Source: Dermabacter sp. p3-SID358
GTDB taxonomy: Bacteria; Actinomycetota; Actinomycetes; Actinomycetales; Dermabacteraceae
NCBI RefSeq assembly: GCF_025147465.1
Contig: NZ_JALXOZ010000023.1
Coordinates: 1 to 22,717, forward strand
Direction: 5' to 3'
DNA: 22,717 nucleotides
Below are positions 15,233 to 22,717 of the stretch, one piece after another. A program made the position numbers and the translations under genes. Within the stretch, counting starts at the first letter, position 1. Each line of letters opens with the position of its first letter. The notes under the pieces are model-generated. The model worked only from the letters and a program-made list of their open reading frames with translations, searched no databases and was not told the DNA's origin.

Positions 15233-16020
15233 TGGTGCTCCTTGGGCTTTGGGTGCGTGTAGCGTTCGATGTGGGCTCCGGGGCTGTGAAACAGGTCCGT
15301 GAGGTGCCACGTGAGGTGGTGCGGCTTTCCGACGCTTGCTCGGGGCGCATCGCCTCCCACGGTGATCGCAGAGCGTGTCCACACGAGCTCGTCAAACGCC
15401 TCATCGTCAAAGAACATTCCATTGACTCGAGGGCCGCCCTCAACCTGGATGGCGCGAAAGCCTCGCTCAGTGAGGGCCTCAATGAGCGCCTTGGCTCCGT
15501 CTGCCTCGATGATCGAGTCGCGCGCAAATCCACTTTCGCGCGCAACCCGGGGGCCGGTGCCGCGCGGGCACACGAGAAACGTCGGCCAGGCTTCGTCGAT
15601 ATCCGGGGGGATCTTTCCGCTCGTGGTGAGGATCGCGAGGGCGGGAAATTCGTTGCCGCTCGGGCGAAGCCGTTCACCGCGGAGGTTGGCCCTGCCGGAC
15701 GGAGGCCGGTAATCCTCGCTTCGCACCGTGGTCGCACCACACACGATGATGTCGGGGAGCGCACGTAGAACTGTGAGCATGAAGAAATCCCACGGGTTCG
15801 AAAGTGATGCGGAGGAACCATCCTCGCCCGCGATGGCGCCGTCGAGGCTCTGGTTCATCATCGAACGCACGTGTACACGATCCGCAGGGAATGCGAGGAG
15901 CATGCCGAGTGCATGCGCTCCGTCATCGTCGAGAGGGATGGCCTCGGGGGTGATTGGTGCACCTTTGCCAATGAGTCTCTTCAGCGGTGCACTATTGTCG
16001 TGAGAGTTGGGTGGCCTCAA
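15229..16020 (-). CDS. RibD C-terminal / DHFR-fold NADPH reductase family protein
   Basis: About 263 residues. The fold is recognised by VRSMMNQSLDGAIAGEDG (51-68), LPDIIVCGATTVRSEDYRPP and VEGGPRVNGMFFDDEAFDEL. These are the N-terminal strand, NADPH-binding part and C-terminal GGP-x-VNG motif of the RibD_C family. No deaminase domain is present, so it is not a complete RibD. Actinobacterial stand-alone members (Rv2671-like) are annotated as pyrimidine or dihydrofolate reductase-like, and the true substrate is unsettled. I chose TTG 16020, which overlaps the treZ stop (TTGA) and has AAAGG eight bases upstream. ATG 16038, inside treZ, is the alternative. Its end overlaps the msrB ATG. The position between trehalose and repair genes is unusual. 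Confidence 0.82.
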   Translation of the reverse strand: MRPPNSHDNSAPLKRLIGKGAPITPEAIPLDDDGAHALGMLLAFPADRVHVRSMMNQSLDGAIAGEDGSSASLSNPWDFFMLTVLRALPDIIVCGATTVRSEDYRPPSGRANLRGERLRPSGNEFPALAILTTSGKIPPDIDEAWPTFLVCPRGTGPRVARESGFARDSIIEADGAKALIEALTERGFRAIQVEGGPRVNGMFFDDEAFDELVWTRSAITVGGDAPRASVGKPHHLTWHLTDLFHSPGAHIERYTHPKPKEHQ

Positions 16021-17798
16021 CCGTCGGACCTTTCGCATACGATCGCCCCCGCGCCAGTGAGCGAGAGCGTGCTTTCCTTGAGTGTGCCCGCGCCAAACGA
16101 TGCGCGAAGCCACAGGGGTGAACTTGCCTCCCACGTGACGGGCGCATCCCCGCGTGAGGCGAGAATACTGAGGCGGCCGCGGTGCATGAGGATGCCTCCC
16201 TCCGTGAGTACCTCGACCTTGATTGAGTCGAAGTCGCCTCGATGGATTTCGCCTCGCTGGCGCCGGATCAAAAGAAGCGAACGGTAGAAATCGAGCAGAG
16301 CCGCATGCGTGCTGCTCTTGGCCTCGTCCCAATCGAGGAAGGAGCTCTCGAACGTCGCGCGAGCCTGGGGGTCGGGAACGGCGTCGCCCCAGCCCATGCG
16401 CGCAAATTCTGCCTTTCTGCCCGCGCTTACACGCGGCCCAATTTGTTCGCCGTGGTCGCTAAAGAACGCGAAGGGCGTGCTCGCCCCCCACTCCTCGCCC
16501 ATGAAGAGCATTGGTGTGGTGGCGCCAAGGAGATAGAGAGAAGCAATGGCGGCGTGCGTGCCGAAGCCGATGGTCTCGGTGAGGCGGTCTCCCGCAGCGC
16601 GGTTGCCTACCTGGTCGTGATTCTGGATGAAGGCGACGAAGGAATGGGCGTTGTAATGCGCGCTCGCTGGATCGATTTTCGCGCCCCAAGCTTTTTCCCT
16701 GAAGGTCGAGTAGGAGCCGTCGTGCTCGAAGATCCGCTCGAGGGTTTTCTTCACGCCGCTCGCGCCGCCGAAGTCCACGTAATAGCCGTCGCGTTCTCCG
16801 CTCGCCCACGAGTGCAGGTGATGGTGGATGTCGTCGGCCCACTGTGCGTGCATACCGAGCCCGCCTTCGGTCACCGGCGTCACCATCGCGGGATCGTTGA
16901 GGTCGGATTCCGCGATGAGCGTGAGGGGGCGCCCCGCTTCCTCACTCATGCTCTCCACTGCGGTGGAGAGCTCGGCGAGGATGTGGGTGGGGGAGTCGTC
17001 GCGTAGGGCGTGAACGGCATCGAGGCGGAGCGCATCGACGCGGAAGTCGAGGAGCCATTGGCGGGCATTGTCGATAATGAAGGCGCGTACCTCTTTCGAT
17101 CCTTCACAGTCGAGGTTGATCGCCGGGCCCCATGGCGTGGCATGGGTGTCCGTGAAATATGGCCCGAACTGCCCGAGGTAGTTGCCGTCAGGGCCGAGAT
17201 GGTTGTAAACGACGTCGAGGATGACGGCGAGACCGCGCTTGTGCGCCGCGTCCACGAAACGTGCGAATGCTTCGGGGCCTCCGTAGGCCACGTGAGTGGC
17301 ATACAGGCCGACGCCGTCGTAGCCCCAGCCGCGCTCGCCCGGGAACGCCGCGACCGGCATGACCTCAACGGCATCGATGCCGAGCTCTGCGAGGTGGTCA
17401 AGGCGTGTGATCGCGGAGTCAAACGTTCCCGTGGCGCCGGTGTCGCGGTTCGGCGCGAACGTACCCACGTGGAGCTCGTAGATGGCCTTACCGCGAACAT
17501 CCATGCCGCGCCACTGCGCCTCGAAGGCGAAGGCTCGGGGGTCGACAACCTCGCTCAGGCCATGCACTCCCTCCGGCTGCGAAAGCGAGCGTGGGTCGGG
17601 GATGGGCGACGCCGAGCCGTCGAGAAGAAAGCCGTAGCGGTCCCCGGGCTCCGCCGCGATAGCGGGGGTGTGCCACCAGCCGTTCTCGCGGGGCTCCATG
17701 GGGATGTGACGGCGCTCCCCGGTAGTCCGTTGCTCGAGAGCGAGCGAGACCTTGCGAGAGTTCGGTGCCCATACCTCGAAGCACGAATAATCCCGCAC
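16017..17798 (-). CDS. treZ: Malto-oligosyltrehalose trehalohydrolase TreZ
   Basis: 593 residues, usual length; a GH13 enzyme that cuts trehalose from maltooligosyl-trehalose. An N-terminal beta-sandwich (about 1-95, FEVWAPNSRKVSLAL) precedes the (beta/alpha)8 barrel. Catalytic residues visible: nucleophile D260 (DALRLDAVHA), acid/base E297 (LIAESDLND) and the transition-state Asp D395 (IQNHDQVGNR). The conserved Y-D-G-V-GLYA block (160-167) and VVYNHLGPDGNYL (196-208) are intact. GTG 17798 has AAGGAGGGG just upstream; this overlaps the end of treY, whose TGA is 3 bases away. Translation is therefore probably coupled to treY, which supplies its substrate. Acts in the cytosol. Confidence 0.96.
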   Translation of the reverse strand: MRDYSCFEVWAPNSRKVSLALEQRTTGERRHIPMEPRENGWWHTPAIAAEPGDRYGFLLDGSASPIPDPRSLSQPEGVHGLSEVVDPRAFAFEAQWRGMDVRGKAIYELHVGTFAPNRDTGATGTFDSAITRLDHLAELGIDAVEVMPVAAFPGERGWGYDGVGLYATHVAYGGPEAFARFVDAAHKRGLAVILDVVYNHLGPDGNYLGQFGPYFTDTHATPWGPAINLDCEGSKEVRAFIIDNARQWLLDFRVDALRLDAVHALRDDSPTHILAELSTAVESMSEEAGRPLTLIAESDLNDPAMVTPVTEGGLGMHAQWADDIHHHLHSWASGERDGYYVDFGGASGVKKTLERIFEHDGSYSTFREKAWGAKIDPASAHYNAHSFVAFIQNHDQVGNRAAGDRLTETIGFGTHAAIASLYLLGATTPMLFMGEEWGASTPFAFFSDHGEQIGPRVSAGRKAEFARMGWGDAVPDPQARATFESSFLDWDEAKSSTHAALLDFYRSLLLIRRQRGEIHRGDFDSIKVEVLTEGGILMHRGRLSILASRGDAPVTWEASSPLWLRASFGAGTLKESTLSLTGAGAIVCERSDG

Positions 17799-17801
17799 GG
17801 C

Positions 17802-20312
17802 TCACCCCTCCTTGTCTTGAGCGTGAGAGCGAACGAGGAGTGCGACGGGCCAGTCGGCGAGAAGGTCGCCGATCTCGAGTGTTCCGCCTTTGATCCTCTC
17901 ACCCGTGAGAACGTTCGTGTACTGCCCTTCGTCGATCACGATTCGCGCGCCATGCCAACCTTGACCGCGCGAGGCAAGCAGACCCGGAAGCCGGGTCGCG
18001 ACGGTCACGACGTCGGCGGGGCCGCCCGCGTGCGCGCGTGCAAAAGCAACTACGTGGGAAGAGCTCGTGGGCAGGGGAGTGTAGGTGGTGTCGGGGCCGA
18101 CGAAGGCTTCCCAATAGCGGCGCCGGGTTTCGAGAGCCCGATGAACGAGCAAAAGCTTCTCATCGGCGATGCCCTCCGGCGTCTCGCCGGCGAGAAGTGC
18201 CTCGAGCCTCTTCGCATGAGCCTCGTGGTCAACCGGGCGTCGGTTATCGGGGTCCACAAGACTCAAATCGAGGGTTTCGTTTCCCTGGTACACGTCGGGC
18301 ACACCAGGCATCGTGAGCTGGATGAGCTTTTGGCCGAGGATCGCCGCGCGCTGAGAGTCGAACGTGAGCGACGTCCATTCGTCGAGGATTTCGCGCACTT
18401 TCGAACTTTCGAGAGCCCACAACGCAAAATCGAGAACCTCGCGCTCGTACTTCTCGTTGCCATCGACCCACGCCGTGTGCACCTTCGCTTCGCGCATGGC
18501 CTTCTGGAGATAACCCGTGAGGCGCTCCTTCGTGAGTGGTGCGAGCCGCGAAGTGGGAAGCTCCCACATGGCCGCGAGAGTCTGCCACACGAAAAGCTCG
18601 ACCTCGGGGTCGACGAGCGGGCCTCGGTGAGCCGCGCTCGCGGTGTGGAGGCGAGCGACGTGCGTGGCCCATTCCGACCGATACTCGGTGAGCGCTGCAA
18701 GCCTCGCTCGCACATCCTCGCTGCGCTTCGTGTCATGAGTCGAAAGGGTCGTCATCGAGGTGGGAAAAGTTTTGAGCATGCGCGTGCAGAAGTCGTGGAG
18801 CGCCTCGGGGTCCACGCCAATGCGGTTGGGGTCGGCTCCCACCTCGTTGACCGCAAGGAAGCGATGGTAGCGGTAGAACGCGGTGTCCTCGAGAGACTTC
18901 GCGTGCACGGGCCCGCAAGTTTGCGCGAAACGAGTGATGAACTCTGCGCGCAACGGATCGAGGGTGCCGTCGGAACTGAACTGCCCCTGCCCACCCGCGA
19001 GAGCGGTCACGAGCTCGAGCGCCGCGAGGTTGCCCTCATCGTCACCGATCTCGAGGGCTGCGCGTTCGGCGGCGTCCGCGAGCACCTCGCGCTCACGGGC
19101 GGGTGCCTTTTCGCCGGGCACGATGTAAGCACGGTAGCGATCCATCGCCATGAGCAGCTCGACAATGGCACGCTCGAGCTGGCGCTCCGTTGTGTCACGC
19201 AGCGTGATGTCGGCCTCGCACACCCGCTTGGCCAGACGAACAAGGCGAGTGATTTCAGCCCAAAGCGAACCGCTGATGACCTCCTTGGCACTTTCGCGCG
19301 TAATGCTCTCGAACGAGCGCGTGTCGGCGGTGAAGGCGTGCCACAGACGCGTGAGTTCCGTGGCCCCAACGGGATCGTGGAAGATCCCCTGAACGCGCCA
19401 GAGGGCGTCGTAGCCCGTCGTGCCGGCGACAGGGAAATCCTCGGGAAGGGACTCCTCGCCCTCGAGAATCTTCTCGATCACGGTCCAGGCACCGCCAGTT
19501 GCGCCTTCGAGGCGCCGCAGGTATTCACGCGGGTCCGCGAGCCCATCGGGGTGGTCGATCCGATAGCCGTCGATGACCCCCTCGTGCTGGAGGCGCATGA
19601 GCGTTGCGTGGGTCTGTTCGAAAACCGGAAGTTCCTCGATGCGTACAGCAGCGAGAGTCTCGACGTCGAAGAAACGCCGGTAGTTGAGTTCGTCGTTTGC
19701 GACGCGCCACGAGGCGAGGCGATAGTGCTGGGCCTCGAGCAACTCCACGAGCGGCAGCTCTTCTGTGCCTTTCGCGAGCGGGAACACATGATCGAAGTAG
19801 CGAAGAACATTCTCAGTGCGCACTGAGCCATCGGGCTGCGGTACTGCTGCTTCGGCTATGTCGAACTCTTCGTCGAGGATCACCTTCCCGATGGGGCGCC
19901 CGAGTACCGGTAGGAGGAATCCGCCCGCGGCACCCGGATGAATATCGAACCATGCGGCGTAGGGACTATCGTTGCCGTCGCGCAAGAAAGACCAGAGCGC
20001 GTGGTTGTGCCAGATGGGGGTGGGGATTGTCATGTGGTTCGGCACCACGTCGACGATGAGCCCCATGCCGCGCTCGTGAAGAGAATTCGCGAGCCCGCGC
20101 AGCCCGTCCTCCCCGCCGTTATCAGCATTGATGCGTGAATGATCCACGACGTCGTATCCGTGGAGAGATCCCGGTGCAGCCTGAAGAACGGGCGAAATAA
20201 AAGCGTGGGTCACGCCGAGACGATCCAAATAGGGCACGAGCTTTTCCGCATCCTGGAACGTGAACTCGGGTGTGATCTGCAGTCGGTAAGTGCTGATCGG
20301 CGCGGCCGTCAT
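17802..20312 (-). CDS. treY: Maltooligosyl trehalose synthase TreY
   Basis: 836 residues, somewhat longer than the roughly 770 of many TreY proteins. It converts the reducing-end alpha-1,4 linkage of maltodextrin into alpha-1,1 (trehalosyl). The N-terminus ISTYRLQITPEFTFQDAE is diagnostic for TreY. The GH13 barrel shows VVPNHM (89-94), nucleophile D253 (GYRIDHPDGLADP), acid/base E280 (WTVIEKILEGEE) and D527 (LSTHDTKRSEDVRARL). A large helical insertion (about 340-470) typical of the family separates the last two motifs. ATG 20312 has AAGGAGAAG ahead and lies 30 bases after the glgX stop. A very long open frame on the opposite strand across this gene is a base-composition shadow. Confidence 0.97.
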   Translation of the reverse strand: MTAAPISTYRLQITPEFTFQDAEKLVPYLDRLGVTHAFISPVLQAAPGSLHGYDVVDHSRINADNGGEDGLRGLANSLHERGMGLIVDVVPNHMTIPTPIWHNHALWSFLRDGNDSPYAAWFDIHPGAAGGFLLPVLGRPIGKVILDEEFDIAEAAVPQPDGSVRTENVLRYFDHVFPLAKGTEELPLVELLEAQHYRLASWRVANDELNYRRFFDVETLAAVRIEELPVFEQTHATLMRLQHEGVIDGYRIDHPDGLADPREYLRRLEGATGGAWTVIEKILEGEESLPEDFPVAGTTGYDALWRVQGIFHDPVGATELTRLWHAFTADTRSFESITRESAKEVISGSLWAEITRLVRLAKRVCEADITLRDTTERQLERAIVELLMAMDRYRAYIVPGEKAPAREREVLADAAERAALEIGDDEGNLAALELVTALAGGQGQFSSDGTLDPLRAEFITRFAQTCGPVHAKSLEDTAFYRYHRFLAVNEVGADPNRIGVDPEALHDFCTRMLKTFPTSMTTLSTHDTKRSEDVRARLAALTEYRSEWATHVARLHTASAAHRGPLVDPEVELFVWQTLAAMWELPTSRLAPLTKERLTGYLQKAMREAKVHTAWVDGNEKYEREVLDFALWALESSKVREILDEWTSLTFDSQRAAILGQKLIQLTMPGVPDVYQGNETLDLSLVDPDNRRPVDHEAHAKRLEALLAGETPEGIADEKLLLVHRALETRRRYWEAFVGPDTTYTPLPTSSSHVVAFARAHAGGPADVVTVATRLPGLLASRGQGWHGARIVIDEGQYTNVLTGERIKGGTLEIGDLLADWPVALLVRSHAQDKEG

Positions 20313-20342
20313 GATCGTTCTTCTCCTTCGAAAGCGGCTGGT

Positions 20343-22574
20343 TCAGCTGCTTTGCTGATCGTTCCCGCCCTCGACTTCACGCGATGCTTCCGGGGTGAGG
20401 ACGGAGGTGTGAGGCGCGAGAGGGGTAGAGAGAGACGTTGCATCTCCTTCTTCGCCCGGGGGAGTCATGGGGCCGCGGCCAAGCACGAGCGTGGTGAATG
20501 CAGGGCGCACGAGCACTTCGCCTGCCTTGACGATGTCACCGGTGCTAAGAGCGTTCGAGGTTGAGGCCGTCACGAGCCATTCCAGGCCGTAGTCCTCTCC
20601 CGGGACGGTGAACTCCACATCCGTTTCCGAGGCGTTAAACATGAGGAGAGCCGAGTCGTCAACAATGTGCTCCCCGCGTTTATTGGGCTCGGGAATCGCA
20701 CTCCCGTTGAAGAAGACTGTAAGGCACTTTGCGACGGGGTCATTCCACTCTTCATCGGTCATGGGAGTGCCGGAAACGCCGAGCCAGGCGACGTCGGGAA
20801 GATTCGAATCAGCGCCGTCGCGTACCTCACCGAGTAAGAATCGACGGCGGCGGAAGATCGGGTGGGACCGTCGCAGATCGATCAGCATGCGCGTGAAGCT
20901 CAGCATGTCTTGCTGGCGAGGCCCAATTTCCCAGTCCATCCACGCGGTCTCGTTGTCCTGGCAGTAGACGTTGTTGTTGCCGTGCTGGGTGCGGCCGAGT
21001 TCGTCGCCGTGAAGAATCATGGGGACGCCCTGGCTCAGCAGCAGTGTTGCCATCATGTTCTTTGCGCGCTGAAGTCGAAGATCGAGGATTGCTTCGTCGT
21101 CCGTCGGTCCCTCCGCCCCGGAGTTCCACGAACGGTTATGCTCCTCGCCATCGTTACCGCCTTCGCCGTTATCGTCGTTGTGGCGCTCGTTGTAGCTGAC
21201 GAGATCGCGCAAGGTGAAGCCATCGTGCGCAGTGAGGAAATTGACCGACGCGATCGGTGTGCGGCCGGTGTGTTGATACAAATCGCTCGAGCCCGCGAAT
21301 CGATTGGCGAACTTCGCGAGCATTCCCGACTCTCCGCGGTGGAAGTCTCGCATGGCATCGCGGTACTTGCCGTTCCATTCGGACCACAGCGGAGGGAATC
21401 CTCCCACTTGGTAGCCGCCCTCACCAAGATCCCACGGCTCCGCGATGAGCTTGACTTGGGAGATGATCGGGTCTTGTTGGATGATGTCGAAAAAGCTCGA
21501 GAGACGATCCACTTCGTGGAGCTCGCGAGCGAGGGTCGAGGCGAGGTCGAAGCGGAAGCCATCGACGTGCATCTCGGTAATCCAGTACCTCAGCGAATCC
21601 ATAATGAGCTGAAGTACGTGCGGGGTGCGCATTCGGAGGCTGTTGCCAGTTCCCGTCGTGTCGTAATAGTGGGCGAGATCCTCGTCCACGAGTCGGTAAT
21701 AGTTCGCGTTGTCGATCCCGCGGAAGCACAGCGTGGGCCCAAGATGGTTGCCTTCGGCGGTGTGGTTGTACACCACGTCGAGAATGACCTCGATGCCCGC
21801 TGCATGGAGGTTTTTCACCATCTGCTTGAACTCTTGAACCTGCTGGCCGGTATCGCCCGCGTATGCGTACTCGTTGTGCGGAGCGAAGAACCCGATCGTG
21901 TTGTAGCCCCAGTAGTTGCGAAGGCCGCGATCCTGGAGGTGGCCATCCTGGACGAACTGATGAAGTGGGAGAAATTCGACCGCGGTCACCCCTAGTGACG
22001 TGAGGTAGTCGATCGCGACGGGGTGCCCCATCGCCACGTACGTCCCGCGAATACTCTCGGGGATATCCGGGTGCGTCGCCGTAAACCCCTTGAGGTGTGC
22101 TTCATAAATGATCGAATCGTGGTACTCGTGAGCGGGCGGATGATCATTGCCCCAATCGAAATATGGCGAGACCACGACCGAATGCATCGTGTGGTCCTTC
22201 GAGTCGAGGCCGCTCAGCTCACTCGGATTGTCGAGGTCGTAGCTCAAGAGGCTCGCATCGGTATCGGGCATGCCCGCAATGGCGCGCGCATAGGGGTCGA
22301 GGAGGAGCTTTGAGGGATCGCACCTGTGGCCTGCCGCCGGTTCGTAGGGACCGTGCACGCGAAAACCGTAGCGTTGCCCCGGTTGAACCGCGGGAAGATA
22401 CACGTGCCAGACAAAGGCATCGACTTCGGCCATCTCGACGCGGCGCTCTGAGAGGTCCTCACCTATGAGACACAACTCGACCTTTTCGGCCACTTCCGAA
22501 TAGAGAGCAAAGTTCGTGCCGCTGCCGTCGAAGGTTGCGCCGAGCGGGTAGGGGGATCCTGGCCAAATCTGCAC
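20343..22574 (-). CDS. glgX: Glycogen debranching enzyme GlgX (isoamylase type)
   Basis: About 743 residues. Hydrolyses alpha-1,6 branches of glycogen or limit dextrin and gives TreY its linear maltodextrins. The start is GTG 22574, because VQIWPGSPYPLGATFDG matches the usual GlgX N-terminus. The upstream in-frame region contains the terminator palindrome and is not conserved in character. A CBM48-like domain (1-110) is followed by the GH13 barrel: VVYNHTAEGNHLGPT, nucleophile about D343 (DGFRFDLASTL), acid/base about E379 (IAEPWDLGEGGYQVG) and TAHDGFTLRDLVSYN with the third Asp. The C-terminal 40 or so residues (from PPGEEGDATS on) are low-complexity and extend beyond the beta domain. First gene of the minus train. 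Confidence 0.96.
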   Translation of the reverse strand: MQIWPGSPYPLGATFDGSGTNFALYSEVAEKVELCLIGEDLSERRVEMAEVDAFVWHVYLPAVQPGQRYGFRVHGPYEPAAGHRCDPSKLLLDPYARAIAGMPDTDASLLSYDLDNPSELSGLDSKDHTMHSVVVSPYFDWGNDHPPAHEYHDSIIYEAHLKGFTATHPDIPESIRGTYVAMGHPVAIDYLTSLGVTAVEFLPLHQFVQDGHLQDRGLRNYWGYNTIGFFAPHNEYAYAGDTGQQVQEFKQMVKNLHAAGIEVILDVVYNHTAEGNHLGPTLCFRGIDNANYYRLVDEDLAHYYDTTGTGNSLRMRTPHVLQLIMDSLRYWITEMHVDGFRFDLASTLARELHEVDRLSSFFDIIQQDPIISQVKLIAEPWDLGEGGYQVGGFPPLWSEWNGKYRDAMRDFHRGESGMLAKFANRFAGSSDLYQHTGRTPIASVNFLTAHDGFTLRDLVSYNERHNDDNGEGGNDGEEHNRSWNSGAEGPTDDEAILDLRLQRAKNMMATLLLSQGVPMILHGDELGRTQHGNNNVYCQDNETAWMDWEIGPRQQDMLSFTRMLIDLRRSHPIFRRRRFLLGEVRDGADSNLPDVAWLGVSGTPMTDEEWNDPVAKCLTVFFNGSAIPEPNKRGEHIVDDSALLMFNASETDVEFTVPGEDYGLEWLVTASTSNALSTGDIVKAGEVLVRPAFTTLVLGRGPMTPPGEEGDATSLSTPLAPHTSVLTPEASREVEGGNDQQSS

Positions 22575-22681
22575 TGTCGAAAGAATCCTTGCGCTGAGGC
22601 AGCGGGTTGCTGCGCGTGAACAGTTTTGCTCACCATTGTGACCCGCTGGCCTGGCAGAAAACCGAAGTGTTGTCGTGTGAG
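22575..22681 (-). promoter_or_regulatory. Leader/promoter region of the glgX train
   Basis: About 107 bases between the right-edge palindrome and the glgX GTG. It must hold the promoter unless transcription enters from outside. I find no convincing -35/-10 pair on the minus strand. There is a small inverted repeat (GCAGC 22599-22603 / GCTGC 22609-22613). AAGGA is present on the minus strand about 11 bases before the GTG, a weakly placed ribosome binding site. Confidence 0.4.
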
Positions 22682-22713
22682 AGAAGGCCCCGTGCACGTG
22701 CACGGGGCCTTCT
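22682..22713. terminator. Perfect 32-base palindrome, probable (bidirectional) terminator
   Basis: AGAAGGCCCCGTGCAC (22682-22697) is followed immediately by its exact reverse complement (22698-22713). Folded, it gives a 14-bp GC-rich stem with an ACGT loop and ends in CCTTCT on both strands, the form of a symmetric intrinsic terminator. Within the window no plus-strand gene ends here, so it most likely stops a leftward transcript from a gene to the right of the window. Confidence 0.7.
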
Positions 22714-22717
22714 TATC

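Noticed and set aside
16021..16332. N-terminal extension of the RibD-like reductase by about 100 codons
   Set aside because: It lies entirely inside treZ, is Arg/His/Pro-rich without family similarity, and a start at the treZ stop explains the operon spacing.
17010..19826. A 938-codon open frame on the plus strand across treZ and treY
   Set aside because: It is antisense to two genes with complete catalytic motifs, has no recognisable domain and is Arg/His/Val/Gly-rich as expected from the complementary strand of GC-rich codons.
20862..21995. A 377-codon plus-strand frame inside glgX
   Set aside because: Antisense to the GlgX catalytic core; its composition is a mirror of the GC-rich sense codons and no motif is present.
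22575..22703. 43-residue N-terminal extension of GlgX
   Set aside because: It would translate the terminator palindrome and does not resemble the GlgX N-terminus, which starts at VQIWPGSPYPLG.
1..22717. Mobile elements, CRISPR arrays, tRNA/rRNA genes, horizontally acquired islands
   Set aside because: No transposase or integrase, no regularly spaced repeats, no tRNA-like cloverleaf noticed, and base and codon use look even across the window by eye.

Overview
This is a GC-rich, gene-dense window with almost no non-coding DNA. Many starts are GTG or TTG and many stop/start pairs overlap. The gene set (actinobacterial TlyA, SteA/SteB pair, DUF3000 next to RNase D, GlgX-TreY-TreZ) points to a high-GC Gram-positive actinobacterium, probably of the Micrococcales. 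A Dermabacter- or Brachybacterium-like organism is my guess, not something the sequence proves. I see no mobile element, CRISPR array, tRNA or rRNA.

The layout is two long convergent gene trains. The plus-strand train (254-12878) has eleven genes: a TPR protein with an Arg-rich N-terminus, a HAD-IIA phosphatase, tlyA, nadK, recN, steA, steB, a small MraY/WecA-like membrane protein, a MurJ-type flippase, a GT-B glycosyltransferase and a Nudix hydrolase. The first part is the tlyA-nadK-recN-steA-steB neighbourhood known from mycobacteria and relatives. The second part adds a set of lipid-linked-glycan-type genes to it. From recN to the flippase every stop overlaps the next start.

The minus-strand train (22574 down to 12875) has seven genes: glgX, treY, treZ, a RibD-C/DHFR-fold reductase, msrB, a DUF3000 protein and a DEDDy RNase D. 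GlgX debranches glycogen or maltodextrin, TreY turns the reducing end into a trehalosyl unit, and TreZ releases trehalose. The genes behind them (reductase, methionine sulfoxide reductase B, DUF3000, RNase D) follow with gaps or overlaps of a few bases, so they are probably co-transcribed. The two trains meet at a shared CTAG tetranucleotide that supplies both stop codons.

The edges carry non-coding signals. On the left there is a strong hairpin (6-33), then a leader of about 220 bases with two further inverted repeats and a possible tiny upstream ORF. On the right there is a perfect 32-base palindrome (22682-22713), probably a terminator. The observations most worth a second look are the steA-steB-transferase-flippase-glycosyltransferase cluster, the NAD kinase that has no canonical start codon, and the charge-segregated repeat-containing TPR protein.
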